From: Budorcas taxicolor
Taxonomy: Eukaryota > Chordata > Mammalia > Artiodactyla > Bovidae
Assembly (NCBI RefSeq): GCF_023091745.1
Contig: NC_068935.1
Location: 64,835,021-64,899,020, forward strand
Length of the DNA: 64,000 bases
Direction: 5' to 3'
A model generated the notes under the pieces. It worked only from the letters and a program-made list of their open reading frames with translations, was not told where the DNA came from and did no database searches. A program made the position numbers and the translations under genes. Below, in pieces: positions 21,025-33,402 of the stretch. Position 1 is the first letter of the stretch; every line of letters begins with the position of its first letter.

Positions 21025-22994
21025 ATCAGAGTTGAATATATCACCCAAACTTTTATACTAGATTCCAATTCTATGCTTTTATGATTCATTTATTTGGCTA
21101 AAGTGCTTTAAGTAGCAACATTATAACATTAGATTCCAATGAAATTGTATTCATTTTAGGACCATATATCAACCATTTCTGCATATGACCTGTACCTGTC
21201 TTCATATTCCTTTGGTTTACTTTAAGGAGCATGATTTTATCCCCTGGTCAGATGTGTTTATATAGTTTCCTCAGAGATTGTCAGTTTCCCAATCTGAATT
21301 GATCAGTATGGAAAATCACTTTTCTCACTCCTTCTATGTTGACCGTCACCTCCCAGCCATCATTCAGATCCCATTTGGCATTTTTCCAGAGTTAAAAAAA
21401 AACAAACATATTGTTATATAATGCTGAAAATTACTTCCAACTATTATTTTCTGACAGTGCAATCCATCCTACCTTCAGTTAAAACACCTATGTTAACAGA
21501 TAATGAAATGTGCCATAGTTAGCCTGTATTTTCAAGCACAATCTACATCACAGATTCTTGGGAGAATATTTTAATAAACCAAGTAAATATTTAATTTAAT
21601 TTAACATTGTCTCTATGAAAATCTGATTAGAAAAAAAAAAACTTTCAGAGAGTAAAGGCTACACAATATGCTATTCTAGCCTGGACATTAATGCATCAAT
21701 ATAATTATTGCTTGCAATGGCCTCTGAGCTATCTGGACACTTATAATATGTATTATTTTTCCCACTTACTAAGAAATTGAGCTCTATGGTTAGCAAAATT
21801 CTATTAAAAATACTTCATAGCTTTTTAAACTTTGCCAACCCTTCCAAACATTTAAAGTAATAGAGGCCAAATTTTCAGGTCCCAGGTAATATTTATTATT
21901 TACTTTTGTAGTGAAATAAAACATCTTATAATGATAAATTTTGTCTTTCCCTGCTTAGTCTTCTTAAATAGTATATCCCATGCCATCCACTGAAGCCAGA
22001 AAGTATAGACAGGCAGTAGTAGGAGTATTACACAGATGTAAAATAACCTAATAAAACAGAGGTATAAAATTGGAACAAATTACTCAGATCTACTATAATA
22101 AAAGACAGGCCTTAAAACTGTATTACACTAGTGATACTGGCATTCCTATGGGTATGTTGCAGATACACTTTCAAAGCTATATACCTTGTTCAAATGACAT
22201 GGCCTTTTTGTAAAACAATTTAAGTCCAAGCAGATCCAATGCTTATAGAGAATATAATGTCTAGTGAGTCATAAAGCTGGTAAACATATTTCTCCATGAT
22301 AGTTTAGTACTTTGAAAAATTCAATCACAGGGAAAAATATTTTGCTGTAAATATCTTAAAAGCCTTATAAAGGCAATGGCTTCCCATAGTACTTCTTTAA
22401 ATAATTTTAAGAGCTAGAATAAATCTTATTTATTACAGTTCAAACTCTTTTTAATTTCTTTCATTTTTCTCAGACTTTGTTCATTAATTTAAACAAATTT
22501 TAAGTGCAATGCAATCTGTATGCCAATATGATAGTGAATAATCTGGCTGCCAATTTGTAACATTACAATATTTACCAAAACAAAGCCAAAAATTGCATTT
22601 TCCCTCTGCATCGTGTTTACTGTTCATTGTTCGATGACTATAATTTACCAAAGATTGACATTTTACATATCCACTGTACTATGTATGCTTTTGTAAGGTT
22701 GACATGAGTGAAAGTAGGGAAAAATGACCTATGTATTCCTCATGGTAGTAGAGTTAGAGTTTAACTTAGAAGCAAAGACAGTTGAATCCTAAATTCAGGA
22801 TTTGGAAAGTTGAATTTTGCAGTATATGTTTTTATTTACAAGCTTTTTCAATAAGTTATTAAAAAATTAAGTTCTTCATTGTTACATGTTGTCCCTGTTC
22901 AGGTCTCATAAATTTCATTTCCATATTTGTGAACAGGGAATGTAAGTTTATGTGTGTTTGCATATTTATGCATATATTCTCCACTACCATTCAG
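21025..22994. other. DACH1 intron, unassigned; possible regulatory islands
   Basis: About 2 kb with no gene or repeat recognised. The stretch 22380-22700 has several motif-like words ('cgtgtttactgttcattgtt', forkhead and SOX-like; 'gttcattaatttaa', homeodomain-like) and could be conserved regulatory DNA. Confidence 0.4.
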
Positions 22995-24591
22995 TGAGGA
23001 GATCAAAATGGTCTAGCAAGAGGATGTGGAACTCACTTCTCTCCACAACCACATCACAAATACATCTCCATGTGGAAGAATTCTCACTGAAAACTGGAAA
23101 CCGAGAGAAGGACTCCTGTACAAGCAAGGTTGCAAGAAAGATACACACATAATATAGGAAGGGAAGAGAAATGAGGATCAGATTGGAACCTGTGCTCCAG
23201 GGAGGAGATGCAGAGGAAGAGGGAGATTAAGTAAGTGGATATTCTCCTTGGGGAATGAGCAGTTCAAGTCACATATTGGGCAACTAAGTCCTGAGATTTG
23301 ACATAGGAAACAAGTCACATATTGGGCAACTGAGTCCTGGGATTTGACATAGGAAAGATGAGTCCCCTTGGTCACTTGGAGGACTAGTCCTGGTGGGAGT
23401 AATAGGAGGGCTGGGGGAAGCTTGAACTCTGCTTGTGAGGAACACATACACATAAACTTGTTGCTGAAGGAGGTCAGAGGGTAGATTAAAATTGAACAGG
23501 TGGCTGACTGGTTTCCTGTAACTACACTGGCACATGCCCTAGCTTGAGGCAAGAGAGAGCGCTAGCTCTGCATCTTCATTTTGCAGATCCACACTGGAGC
23601 AAGAGCTATGTGACCAAGAAAAGAGCCCAGCTGTGGACAAAGAAGTGATTAAGACCAAAGGTAGTGTATGAGAAGGATGAGAGCAGCCATTATTGACACT
23701 TACACAGGGAATACATCAGAAGCAGCCCAACCTCTGCAGTGGAACTTACACAGCCCAAGCCCTAACACATACTGACAGCCCACACAGACCCTGACTACTC
23801 TGCAGCACAGTTCCACACAAGAGCAGAGGCAGCAGAGGCCAATGGGAAAGATTGTTTATGAAGGACAAAGGGGGCTCAGGCCAAAAAAAGGCATCTAGTT
23901 TGGCAGGGCAGCCACTGTAGGTGCTTACCAAGGCAGTGCATCAAAAATAGCCCTGACTTGTTTGCAGCTTGACTGTTACTGGCCATGCAACATGAGATAC
24001 CACATGAGCCTCTACTGCTCCAGCACTGGTTCCCTCAGACTCAAGGGGGCTAGGACTGGGAAGAGAGAGAGCATATACTTGAGGGGAACAGAATAAGTTC
24101 AGACCTGAACCTCAGGGCTTCTAATCCAGCAACTTGAAACTTTCCCCTAAACCTAGTAGTGCACTAAATAGAAGGAAGCCCCAGCTTCATCTTCTATCAA
24201 GGCAAGAGCTGCCAGAACACCCTGGGGAAAAAAAACGTGACTCACATTCATATCATATCCAACTCTCCCAACAAAGCTATTGGGCACAAGCAGAGTATCA
24301 GGATGCTCCCACATAAGGACACACTTTAAGACCTCATCAAGCAAATATTTTACCTAACTTCACAGAGACATAAAAAGTTAAGCAAGGTGAAATGATAGAT
24401 GAATTGTTTTCAACTGAGAAAACAACATTAACAAAAAACCTGAAAAATCAAATAATGAAATAGGAATAAATAATTTTCCAGGTAAATAATCCAAGGCACT
24501 AATTATAAGCATGCTAACTGAAAATTAGGGAAAATAATTTAAATATTAGTAGGAATTTTAATAAGAAACTAGGAAATAAATAACCCATCAG
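22995..24591 (+). mobile_element. Old L1 (L1M-type) 5' UTR and start of ORF1, segment 1
   Basis: The start resembles the old L1 5' end ('caaaatggtctagcaagagg', 'cacaaatacatctccatgtg'), and the end (24330-24590) reads as decayed L1 ORF1. It is the first piece of a single relic that resumes at 32361, 33869 and 43811 after younger insertions. The CDS-like frames here are shadows of 5' UTR. Confidence 0.7.
23265..23356 (+). repeat. 46-base tandem duplication
   Basis: 23265-23310 and 23311-23356 differ at two positions (each begins 'caagtcacatattgggcaac'). Lies inside the old L1 5' UTR relic. Confidence 0.93.
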
Positions 24592-27201
24592 AGAGGCGAA
24601 AAGATGGCGGAGGAATAGGACGGGAAGACCACTTTCTCCCTCACAAATTCCTCAAAAGAACATTTCAACTCCGAGCAAACTCCACAAAACAACTTCGGTA
24701 GGCTGGCAGAGGTCATCAGGCATCCAGAAAAGCAGACCATTGTCTTCAAAAACAGGTAGGAAAAAATATAAAAGACGAAAAAGGAGACAAAGGAGGTGGG
24801 GAGGGAGCTCCGTCCTGGGAAGGGAAGCCCATCCCGGGAAGGGAATTTTAAGAAGAGAGGTTTCCAAACACCAGGAAACACTCTCCCTGCCGAGTCAGTG
24901 GCGAATCTTGGAAACACAGAGGGCAACATAACAGGAAGGAAAAATAAAGAAATAATTAAGACCAAGAGATTACAAGCCCAACAGTAACTCCCCCAGCAGA
25001 AAAGCGGCACAGACGCCTGCGTCCGCCATTGGGAAGTGGGGGCAGGGCAGGGACGCGCGGGAGGCGCGGGCTGCAGTGCTTTGTAAGAATCGGGCAGGAA
25101 CGCCCCACGCGCAACCAGAACGATCTAACTTGCACTAGCAAACCAGACTGTGGGATAGCTACCGCCCGAAAAGCTCGAACATAAGACACCGCCAGGACCG
25201 AGCACAGAACAAAAGACAGAACGGAAAAAGCCGGCTGCAGACCATCCCCCGCCGGGGACAGGCAGCCAGAGCCGTAAGGACTGGAAAGGGGCAATTGCAG
25301 ACCCGGAGAGACTTTACTTACCTAACTGCAAGCAGGCCTCTTTGCTAAGACTTCTGGGGGTGCTGGACACTCACAATCTGCCTCACGGGGGACACCAGCG
25401 GTCCACCCAGAAAGCTGAGCAGCAGCGGCAGAAAAGGTGACACGCCGCGGCGATCGCGCTCGCCAAACTCCTGAGCTACTCGGACCTGGGAAGGGCACAA
25501 AACGCAGTCCCAGCCGAATCTGTGCCTCTGAGGGCGGCCTGAGCGGCTTGGACCTGGGAAGTGCACGCAGCCTAGGGCCGGCCCCAGACGGTTCCTGGCT
25601 GAGCATCGTAGAGCCGGAGCGGTTTGTACGCCGCAAGAAGGGACAAGTCAGGCGGGGCTGAGACACTGTGCACACGACAGTGCTATTTGTTTGCAGCATC
25701 CCCCCTCCCTACAGCGGGACTGAACTAGTGAGCCTAAAAAACCAGCAAACAGAAGAAGTTAAACAGAGGGAACCACCTTGGAAGTGATCCCACACGGCCC
25801 AAAACATCAGAGAACGGCCAGATATATTTTTAATAATTTTAAAACCATTCCTTTTTTTTTTTTTCTTTTTTTTCTTCTTTTTTTTCTAACTATTTTTTTA
25901 ATTGTTAAGTCTTCTATTTATCCTCTAATTTTTATTTCTATAACCTACTATTACTATTTAATTTTTTTTTAAGGCAAACACCATATATAGCCTTTGGATG
26001 GTTGTTGGTGGTTTTTTGTTTTTTTTTTGGTTTGTTTTGTTTTTTTGTTTGTTTGTTTTTTTAAATAATTCTTGTGTGTTTTTTTTCTTTCTTCCTTTTT
26101 CCTTCTGCTTCTTTTCTTTAATATTGTATTTTTTAAAATCCAACCTCTACTCTAGATTTTTAATCTTTGCTCTTAGGTTTCTGTTGTCAATTTTGTACAT
26201 TTAAAAACCCAAACTTCACTACCCAAGTTTACCTGAGAGCGAGATTACTGGCTTGACCACTCTCCCCTCCTTTGGACTCTCCTTTTTCTCCACCAGGTGG
26301 CCTCTGCCTCTTTTCTCCCCCATCTCTTCTCTATCCAACTCTGTGAATCTCTGTGTGTTCCAGCCAGTGGAGAACACCTAAGGAACTGGTTACTGGCAGG
26401 ATTTGTCTCTCTCCTTCTCATTCCTCTCTTTTATCCCCCTGGTCACCTCTGTCTACTTCCTCCCTCTCCTCTTCCCCGTATAACTCCGTAAATACCTCTG
26501 AGCGGTCCAGACTATAGAACACACATAAGGAAGTGACTACTGGCTAGCTTGCTCTCTCCTCTTTTGATCTCACCACATGTAATTCCAGTTACCTCTAACT
26601 ACCCCCTCCATCTTCTCTTCTCCTTGTAACTCAGTGAACCTCTCTGAGTGTCCCTCAATGTGGAGAAACTTTTCATCTTTAACCTAGATGTTTTATCATC
26701 GGTGCTGTATAGTTGGAGAAGTCTAGAGGCTACTGTAAAAATAAAACTGAAAACCAGAAGCAGGAGGCTTATGTCCAAAGCCTGAAAACATTAGAGAACT
26801 CTTGAATTCAGGGAACATTAAGCAATAGGAGCTCATCAAATGCCTTCATACCTACACTGAAACCAAGCTCCACCCAAGGGCCAACAAGTTCCAAAACAAG
26901 ACATACCACTCAAATTCTCCAGCAACACAGGAACACTCCCCTGAGCTTCAATATACAGGCAGCTCAAAATTATTCCAAAACCCTTGATGTCTCATAACCC
27001 ATTACTGGTCACTCCACTGCACTCCAGAGAGAAGAAACCCAGCTCCAACCACCAGAACTCCAACACAAGCCTCCCTAACCAGGAAACCTTGACAAGCCAC
27101 TGATAGAACCCCACCCACAGTGAGGAAGCTCCATAATAAAGAAAACTCCACAAACTACCAGAATATAAAAAGGCCACCCCAAACCCAGCAATATAACCAA
27201 G
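24592..27201 (+). promoter_or_regulatory. L1 5' UTR / internal promoter region
   Basis: The first kilobase is GC- and CpG-rich (dense at 24990-25640), as in L1 internal promoters. It is followed by a T-rich stretch (25840-26130) and then three tandem modules of about 146 bases (from 26247). The host-like open frames on the minus strand at 24956-25699 are by-products of the GC richness. Promoter role is known for L1 5' UTRs; activity of this copy is inference. Confidence 0.8.
26247..26690 (+). repeat. Three tandem ~146-base modules in L1 5' UTR
   Basis: Modules begin at 26247, 26392 and 26539, each with 'actggc' followed by a CT-rich run, then a 'tgtaactc.gtgaa.ctct' type block and 'gtggagaaca'. 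The same three modules occur in the second L1 at 35579, 35725 and 35871. Confidence 0.85.
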
Positions 27202-28128
27202 ATGAAGAGACAGAGGAATACTCAGCAGGTAAAGGAACAGGAGAGTTGCCCACCAAACCAAACAAAAGAGGAAGAAGTAGGGAATCTACCTGAGAAGGAA
27301 TTCCGAATATTGATAGTGAAAATGATCCAAAATCTTGAAATCAAAATAGAATCACAGATAAATAGTCTAGAGACAAGGATTGAGAAGATGCAAGAAAGGT
27401 TTAACAAGGACCTAGATGAAATAAAAAAGAGTCAAAATATAATGAATAACGCAATAAATGAGATCAGAAACACTCTGGAGGCAACAAATAGTAGAATAAT
27501 GGAGGCAGAAGATAGGATTAGTGAAATAGAAGATAGAATGGTAGAAATAAATGAATCAGAGAGGAAACAAGAAAAACGAATTAAAAGAAACGAGGATAAT
27601 CTCAGAGACCTCCAGGACAATATGAAACGCTCCAACATTCGAATTATAGGAGTCCCAGAAGAAGAAGACAGAAAGAAAGACCATGAGAAAATCCTTGAGG
27701 AGATAATAGTTGAAAACTTCCCTAAAATGGGGAAGGAAATAATCACCCAAGTCCAAGAAACACAGAGAGTTCCAAATAGGATAAACCCAAGGCGAAACAC
27801 CCCAAGACACATATTAATCAAATTAACAAAGATCAAACACAAAGAACAAATATTAAAAGCAGCAAGGGAAAAACAACAAATAACACAGAAGGGGATTCCC
27901 ATAAGGATAACAGCTGATCTTTCAATAGAAACTCTTCAGGCCAAGAGGGAATGGCAAGACATACTTAAAGTGATGAAAGACAATAACCTACATCCCAGAT
28001 TACTGTACCCAGCAAGGATCTCATTCAAATACGAAGGAGAAATCAAAAGCTTTACAGAGAAGCAAAAGCTGAGAGAATTCAGCACCACCAAACCAGCTCT
28101 CCAACAAATTCTAAAGGATATTCTCTAG
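27202..28128 (+). CDS. L1 ORF1 protein, intact (308 aa)
   Basis: RNA-binding chaperone of L1: it trimerises, coats the L1 RNA with cis preference and assists ORF2p during target-primed reverse transcription. Layout: basic N-terminus (1-40), long coiled coil (about 40-140, e.g. IEKMQERFNKDLDEIKKSQN), RRM starting NIRIIGVPEEE (about 145-240), and C-terminal domain (about 241-308, with ITADLSIETLQAKREWQDIL and LHPRLLYPARISF). The ATG follows the 5' UTR directly (context 'aagATGa'), and the TAG stop is 51 bases before ORF2. No internal stop; length is close to the usual 300-340 aa of mammalian ORF1p. Protein of a mobile element, not a host gene. Confidence 0.95.
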   Translation: MKRQRNTQQVKEQESCPPNQTKEEEVGNLPEKEFRILIVKMIQNLEIKIESQINSLETRIEKMQERFNKDLDEIKKSQNIMNNAINEIRNTLEATNSRIMEAEDRISEIEDRMVEINESERKQEKRIKRNEDNLRDLQDNMKRSNIRIIGVPEEEDRKKDHEKILEEIIVENFPKMGKEIITQVQETQRVPNRINPRRNTPRHILIKLTKIKHKEQILKAAREKQQITQKGIPIRITADLSIETLQAKREWQDILKVMKDNNLHPRLLYPARISFKYEGEIKSFTEKQKLREFSTTKPALQQILKDIL

Positions 28129-28179
28129 ACAGGAAACACGAAAAGGGTGTATAAACCCGAACCCAAAACAATAAAGTAA

Positions 28180-31100
28180 ATGATAACGGGATCATACTTA
28201 TCAATAATTACCTTAAACGTAAATGGGTTGAACGCCCCAACCAAAAGGCAAAGACTGGCCGAATGGATACAAAAACAAGACCCCTCTATATGCTGCTTAC
28301 AAGAGACCCACTTCAAAACAAGGGACACATACAGACTGAAAGTGAAGGGCTGGAAAAAGATATACCACGCAAATAGAGACCAAAAGAAAGCAGGAGTGGC
28401 AATACTCATATCCGATAAAATAGACTTTAAAACAAAGGCTGTGAAAAGAGACAAAGAAGGCCACTACATAATGATCAAAGGATCAATCCAAGAAGAAGAT
28501 ATAACAATTATAAATATATATGCACCCAACATAGGAGCACCGCAATATGTAAGACAAATGCTAACAAGTATGAAAGGGGAAATCAACAATAACACAATAA
28601 TAGTGGGAGACTTTAATACCCCACTCACACCTATGGACAGATCAACTAAACAGAAAATTAACAAAGAAATGCAAACTTTAAATGATACATTAGATCAATT
28701 AGACCTAATTGATATCTATAGGACATTTCACCCCAAAACAATGAATTTCACCTTTTTCTCAAGTGCTCATGGAACCTTCTCCAGGATAGATCACATCCTG
28801 GGCCATAAATCTAAACTTGATAAATTCAAAAAAATCGAAATCATTCCAAGCATCTTTTCTGACCATAATGCATTAAGATTAGATCTCAATTACAGGAGAA
28901 AAACTACTAAAAATTCCAACATATGGAGGTTGAACAACACACTTCTGAATAACCAACAAATCACAGAAGAAATCAAAAAAGAAATCAAAATATGCATAGA
29001 AACTAATGAAAATGAAAACACAACAACCCAAAACCTGTGGGACACTATAAAAGCAGTGCTAAGAGGAAAGTTCATAGCAATACAGGCATACCTCAAGAAA
29101 CAAGAAAAAAGTCAAATAAATAACCTAACTCTACAACTAAAGCAACTAGAAAAGGAAGAATTGGAGAACCCCAGAGTTAGTAGAAGGAAAGAAATCTTAA
29201 AAATTAGGGCAGAAATAAATGCAAAAGAAACAAAAGAGACCATAGCAAAAATCAACAAAGCCAAAAGCTGGTTCTTTGAAAGGATAAATAAAATTGACAA
29301 ACCATTAGCCAGACTCATCAAGAAGCAAAGAGAGAAAAATCAAATCAATAAAATTAGAAATGAAAATGGAGAGATCACAACAGACAACACAGAAATACAA
29401 AGGATCATAAGAGACTACTATCAGCAGTTGTATGCCAATAAAATGGACAACGTGGAAGAAATGGACAAATTCTTATAAAAATACAATTTTCCAAAACTGA
29501 ACCAGGAAGAAATAGAAAATCTTAACAGACCCATCACAAGCACGGAAATTGAAACTGTAATCAGAAATCTTCCAGGAAACAAAAGCCCAGGTCCAGACGG
29601 CTTCACAGCTGAATTCTACCAAAAATTTCGAGAAGAGCTAACACCTATCCTACTCAAACTCTTCCAGAAAATTGCAGAGGAAGGTAAACTTCCAAACTCA
29701 TTCTATGAGTCCACCATCACTCTAATACCAAAACCTGACAAAGATGTCACACAAAAAAAGAAAACTACAGGCCAATATCACTGATGAACATAGATGCAAA
29801 AATCCTCAACAAAATTCTAGCAATCAGAATCCAACAACACATTAAAAAGATCATACACCATGACCAAGTGGGCTTTATCCCAGGGATGCAAGGATTCTTC
29901 AATATCCGCAAATCAATCAATGTAATTCACCACATTAACAAATTGAAAAATAAAAACCATATGATTATCTCAATAGATGCAGAGAAGGCCTTTGACAAAA
30001 TTCAACATCCATTTATGATAAAAACTCTCCAGAAAGCAGGAATAGAAGGAACATACCTCAACATAATAAAAGCTATATATGACAAACCCACAGCAAACAT
30101 TATCCTCAATGGTGAAAAATTGAAAGCATTTCCCCTAAAGTCAGGAACAAGACAAGGGTGTCCACTTTCACCGCTACTATTCAACATAGTTCTGGAAGTT
30201 TTGGCCACAGCAATCAGAGCAGAAAAAGAAATAAAAGGAATCCAAATTGGAAAAGAAGAAGTAAAACTCTCACTGTTTGCAGATGACATGATCCTCTACA
30301 TAGAAAATCCTAAAGACTCCACCAGAAAATTACTAGAGCTCATCAATGAATATAGTAAAGTTGCAGGATATAAAATCAACACACAGAAATCCCTTGCATT
30401 CCTATACACCAATAATGAGAAAGTAGAAAAAGCAATTAAGGAAACAATTCCATTCACCATTGCAACGAAAAGAATAAAATACTTAGGAATATATCTACCC
30501 AAAGAAACTAAAGACCTATATACAGAAAACTATAAAACACTGATGAAAGAAATCAAAGAGGACACTAATAGATGGAGAAATATACCATGTTCATGGATCG
30601 GAAGAATCAATATAGTGAAAATGAGTATACTACCCAAAGCAATTTACAAATTCAATGCAATCCCTATCAAGCTACCAGCCATATTTTTCACAGAACTAGA
30701 ACAAATAATTTCAAGATTTGTATGGAAATACAAAAAACCTCGAATTGCCAAAGCAATCTTGAGAAAGAAGAATGGAACTGGAGGAATCAACTTGCATGAC
30801 TTCAGGCTCTACTACAAAGCCACAGTCATCAAAACAGTATGGTACTGGCACAAAGACAGACATATAGATCAATGGAACAAAATAGAAAGCCCAGAGATAA
30901 ATCCACACACATATGGACACCTTATCTTTGACAAAGGAGGCAAGAATATACAATGGAGTAAAGACAATCTCTTTAACAAGTGGTGCTGGGAAAACTGGTC
31001 AACCACTTGTAAAAGAATGAAACTAGATCACTTTCTAACACCACACACAAAAATAAACTCAAAATGGATTAAAGATCTAAATGTAAGACCAGAAACTATA

Positions 31101-32000
31101 AAACTCCTAGAGGAGAACATAGGCAAAACACTCTCAGACATAAATCACAGCAGGATCCTCTATGATCCACCTCCCAGAATTCTGGAAATAAAAGCAAAAA
31201 TAAACAAATGGGATCTAATTAAAATTAAAAGCTTCTGCACAACAAAGGAAAATATCAGCAAGGTGAAAAGACAGCCTTCTGAATGGGAGAAAATAATAGC
31301 AAATGAAGCAACGGACAAACAACTAATCTCAAAAATATACAAGCAACTTATGCAGCTCAATTCCAGAAAAATAAACGACCCAATCAAAAAATGGGCCAAA
31401 GAACTAAATAGACATTTCTCCAAAGAAGACATACGGATGGCTAACAAACACATGAAAAGATGCTCAACATCACTCATTATTAGAGAAATGCAAATCAAAA
31501 CCACAATGAGGTACCACTTCACACCAGTCAGAATGGCTGCGATCCAAAAATCTGCAAGCAATAAATGCTGGAGAGGGTGTGGAGAAAAGGGAACCCTCCT
31601 ACACTGTTGGTGGGAATGCAAACTAGTACAGCCACTATGGAGAACAGTGTGGAGATTCCTTAAAAAATTGCAAATAGAACTCCCTTATGACCCAGCAATC
31701 CCACTGCTGGGCATACACACCGAGGAAACCAGAATTGAAAGAGACACATGTACCCCAATGTTCATCGCAGCACTGATTATAATAGCCAGGACATGGAAAC
31801 AACCTAGATGTCCATCAGCAGATGAATGGATAAGAAAGCTGTGGTACATATACACAATGGAGTATTACTCAGCCGTTAAAAAGAATTCATTTGAATCAGT
31901 TCTGATGAGATGGACGAAACTGGAGCCGATTATACAGAGTGAAGTAAGCCAGAAAGAAAAACACCAATACAGTATACTAACACATATATATGGAATTTAG
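28180..32000 (+). pseudogene. L1 ORF2 (endonuclease-RT), two lesions
   Basis: Would make the L1 endonuclease and reverse transcriptase. First open part, 28180-29478 (432 codons): APE-like endonuclease with the catalytic set N13, E42, D144/N146 (GDFN), D204 and H229 (SDHN), each one residue below the human L1 numbering. TAA at 29476-29478 replaces a Glu codon in FL-EKYN. A second lesion near 29745-29757 (two extra bases before the A-run) shifts the frame. The rest, 29784-32000 (738 codons), has motif A (SIDAEKAFDKIQHP), the active-site box FADD at 30276-30287, and the C-terminal zinc knuckle C595-x3-C599-x7-H607-x4-C612. Apart from these two lesions the protein reads complete, so the damage is recent. 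Confidence 0.95.
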
Positions 32001-32284
32001 AAAGATGGCAATGACGACCCTGTATGCAAGACAGGAAAAAGACGCAGCTGTCTATAACGGACTTTTGGACTCAGAGGGAGAGGGAGAGGGTAGGATGATA
32101 TGGGAGAATGGCATTCTATCATGTATACTATCATGTAAGAATTGAATCGCTAGTCTATGTCTGACGCAGGATACAGCATGCTTGGGGCTGGTGCATGGGG
32201 ATGACCCACAGAGATGTTATGGGGAGGGAGTTGGGAGGGGGGTTCATGTTTGGGAACACATGTAAGAATTAAAAATTTTAAAAT

Positions 32285-32349
32285 TAAAAAAAAATAAAAA
32301 AAAAGAAAGACAAAAAAAATATTGTATATCATAGAAATGAAAAAAAAAA
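32285..32349 (+). repeat. Two-part L1 tail (A-tract, 35 bases, A-tract)
   Basis: First A-rich tract 32285-32304; 35 bases that do not match the other L1 3' ends (32305-32339, with 'attgtatatcatagaaatg'); second A-tract 32340-32349, which runs into the TSD. This is the layout of a short 3' transduction, or of an expanded, mutated tail. Confidence 0.6.
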
Positions 32350-32360
32350 TAACCCATCAG

Positions 32361-32611
32361 AAATGAAAAATAGATATTAACAGCAGACTAGCTGATATAC
32401 AAGAACACATAAGTGATCTGGAAGATAAAATAATGGGAATCATCCAAAGGGAACAGCAGAAAGAAAAAAATATTAAAGTGAGTATGGTATAAGAAATCTT
32501 TGAATAACAATAACTGTACCAACATTCTGGTTCCTCAGAAAGACAAGACAGAGAGAAAAGCATTGATAATATATTTGCTAAAATTACAGTTAAAAATTTC
32601 CCATACCTAAC
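32361..32611 (+). mobile_element. Old L1 relic, segment 2 (ORF1)
   Basis: Continues the ORF1 relic of 22995-24591 (ISDLEDKIMGIIQREQQKE-like frame at about 32410-32470). Ends abruptly where minus-strand BovB begins. Confidence 0.65.
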
Positions 32612-33027
32612 GAAGGAGCTTGTGATCTGAGCCACAGTCAGCTCCTGGTCTTGTTTTTGCTGACTATAGAGCTTCTCAGTCTTCTGCTGCAAAAAGTATA
32701 ACCAATCTGATTTTGAACTGACCATCTGAAGATGTCCATGTGTAAAGTTATCTCTTGTGTTGTTGGAAGAGTGTATTTCCTATGACCAGTGAAATTCTCT
32801 TGGCCAAACTCTTTCCACCTTTGCCCTGCTTCATTTTGTATTCCAAGGCCAAACTTGCCTGTTACTCCAGGTACCCCTTGACTTTCTATTTTTGCATTCC
32901 AGTCCCTTATGAGGAAAAGAACCTCTATTTTTGTTGTTAGTCTTAGAAGGTCTTGTAGGTCTTCAGAGAACTTTTCAACTTCATCTTCAGTATTGGTGTT
33001 TAGTCATAGACTTGGTTACTGTGATAT

Positions 33028-33246
33028 TGGGGGCTTCCCTCATAACTCAGTCAGTAAAGAATCTGCCTGCAATACAGGAAACCCAGGTTTGATTCCTGGG
33101 TTGGGAAGATCGCCTAGAGAAGGAAATGGCAACCCACTCCAATATTCTTGCCTGGAGAATCTCTTGGGCAGAAGAGCCTGACAGGCTACAGCTCATGTGG
33201 TCGCAAGAGGCAGACATGACTTAGCAACTAAACCACCACAACCACC
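33028..33246 (+). mobile_element. Bov-tA SINE inside BovB
   Basis: Flanked by the exact 10-base TSD 'actgtgatat' (33018-33027 and 33247-33256). tRNA-like head ('ataactcagtcagtaaagaa', box B 'gtttgattcctgg') and BovB-like tail ending in CCA/CAA repeats. Confidence 0.95.
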
Positions 33247-33290
33247 ACTGTGATATAGATTGGTTTACCTTGGAAATGAACCAAGATCAT

Positions 33291-33402
33291 TCTGTTGTTT
33301 TTGAGATTGTACCCAAATACTGCATTTCAGACTCTTTTGTTGATTATCTGTTGTTTTTGAGATTGTACCCAAGTACTGCATTTCAGACTCTTTTGTTGAT
33401 TA
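33291..33402 (+). repeat. 56-base tandem duplication
   Basis: 33291-33346 and 33347-33402 differ by one base (AAATACTG against AAGTACTG); each begins 'tctgttgtttttgagattgt'. Lies inside minus-strand BovB. Confidence 0.95.

Larger units (their letters stand above)
24592..32346 (+). mobile_element. Full-length bovine L1 (L1-BT type), 7.75 kb
   Basis: Complete element with a perfect 14-base TSD, 'aaataacccatcag', at 24578-24591 and 32347-32360. It has a 5' UTR (24592-27201, start 'agaggcgaaaagatggcgg'), intact ORF1 (27202-28128), a 51-base spacer, ORF2 (28180-32000) with one nonsense and one frameshift, a 3' UTR, and an A-rich tail in two parts. The exact TSD and intact ORF1 point to a recent insertion. 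It sits inside old L1M DNA that continues on both sides, and is antisense to DACH1. It cannot retrotranspose by itself as read because ORF2 is broken. Confidence 0.97.

Noticed and set aside
23178..23552. 124-codon minus-strand frame as a gene
   Set aside because: It overlaps the old L1 5' UTR and a 46-base tandem duplication; the apparent repeated peptide is that duplication.
24956..25699. Proline/arginine-rich open frames and CpG density resembling a host gene promoter or first exon
   Set aside because: The stretch lies wholly within the L1 5' UTR, between an exact TSD and ORF1; its homologue is present in the second L1 at 34700-34900.
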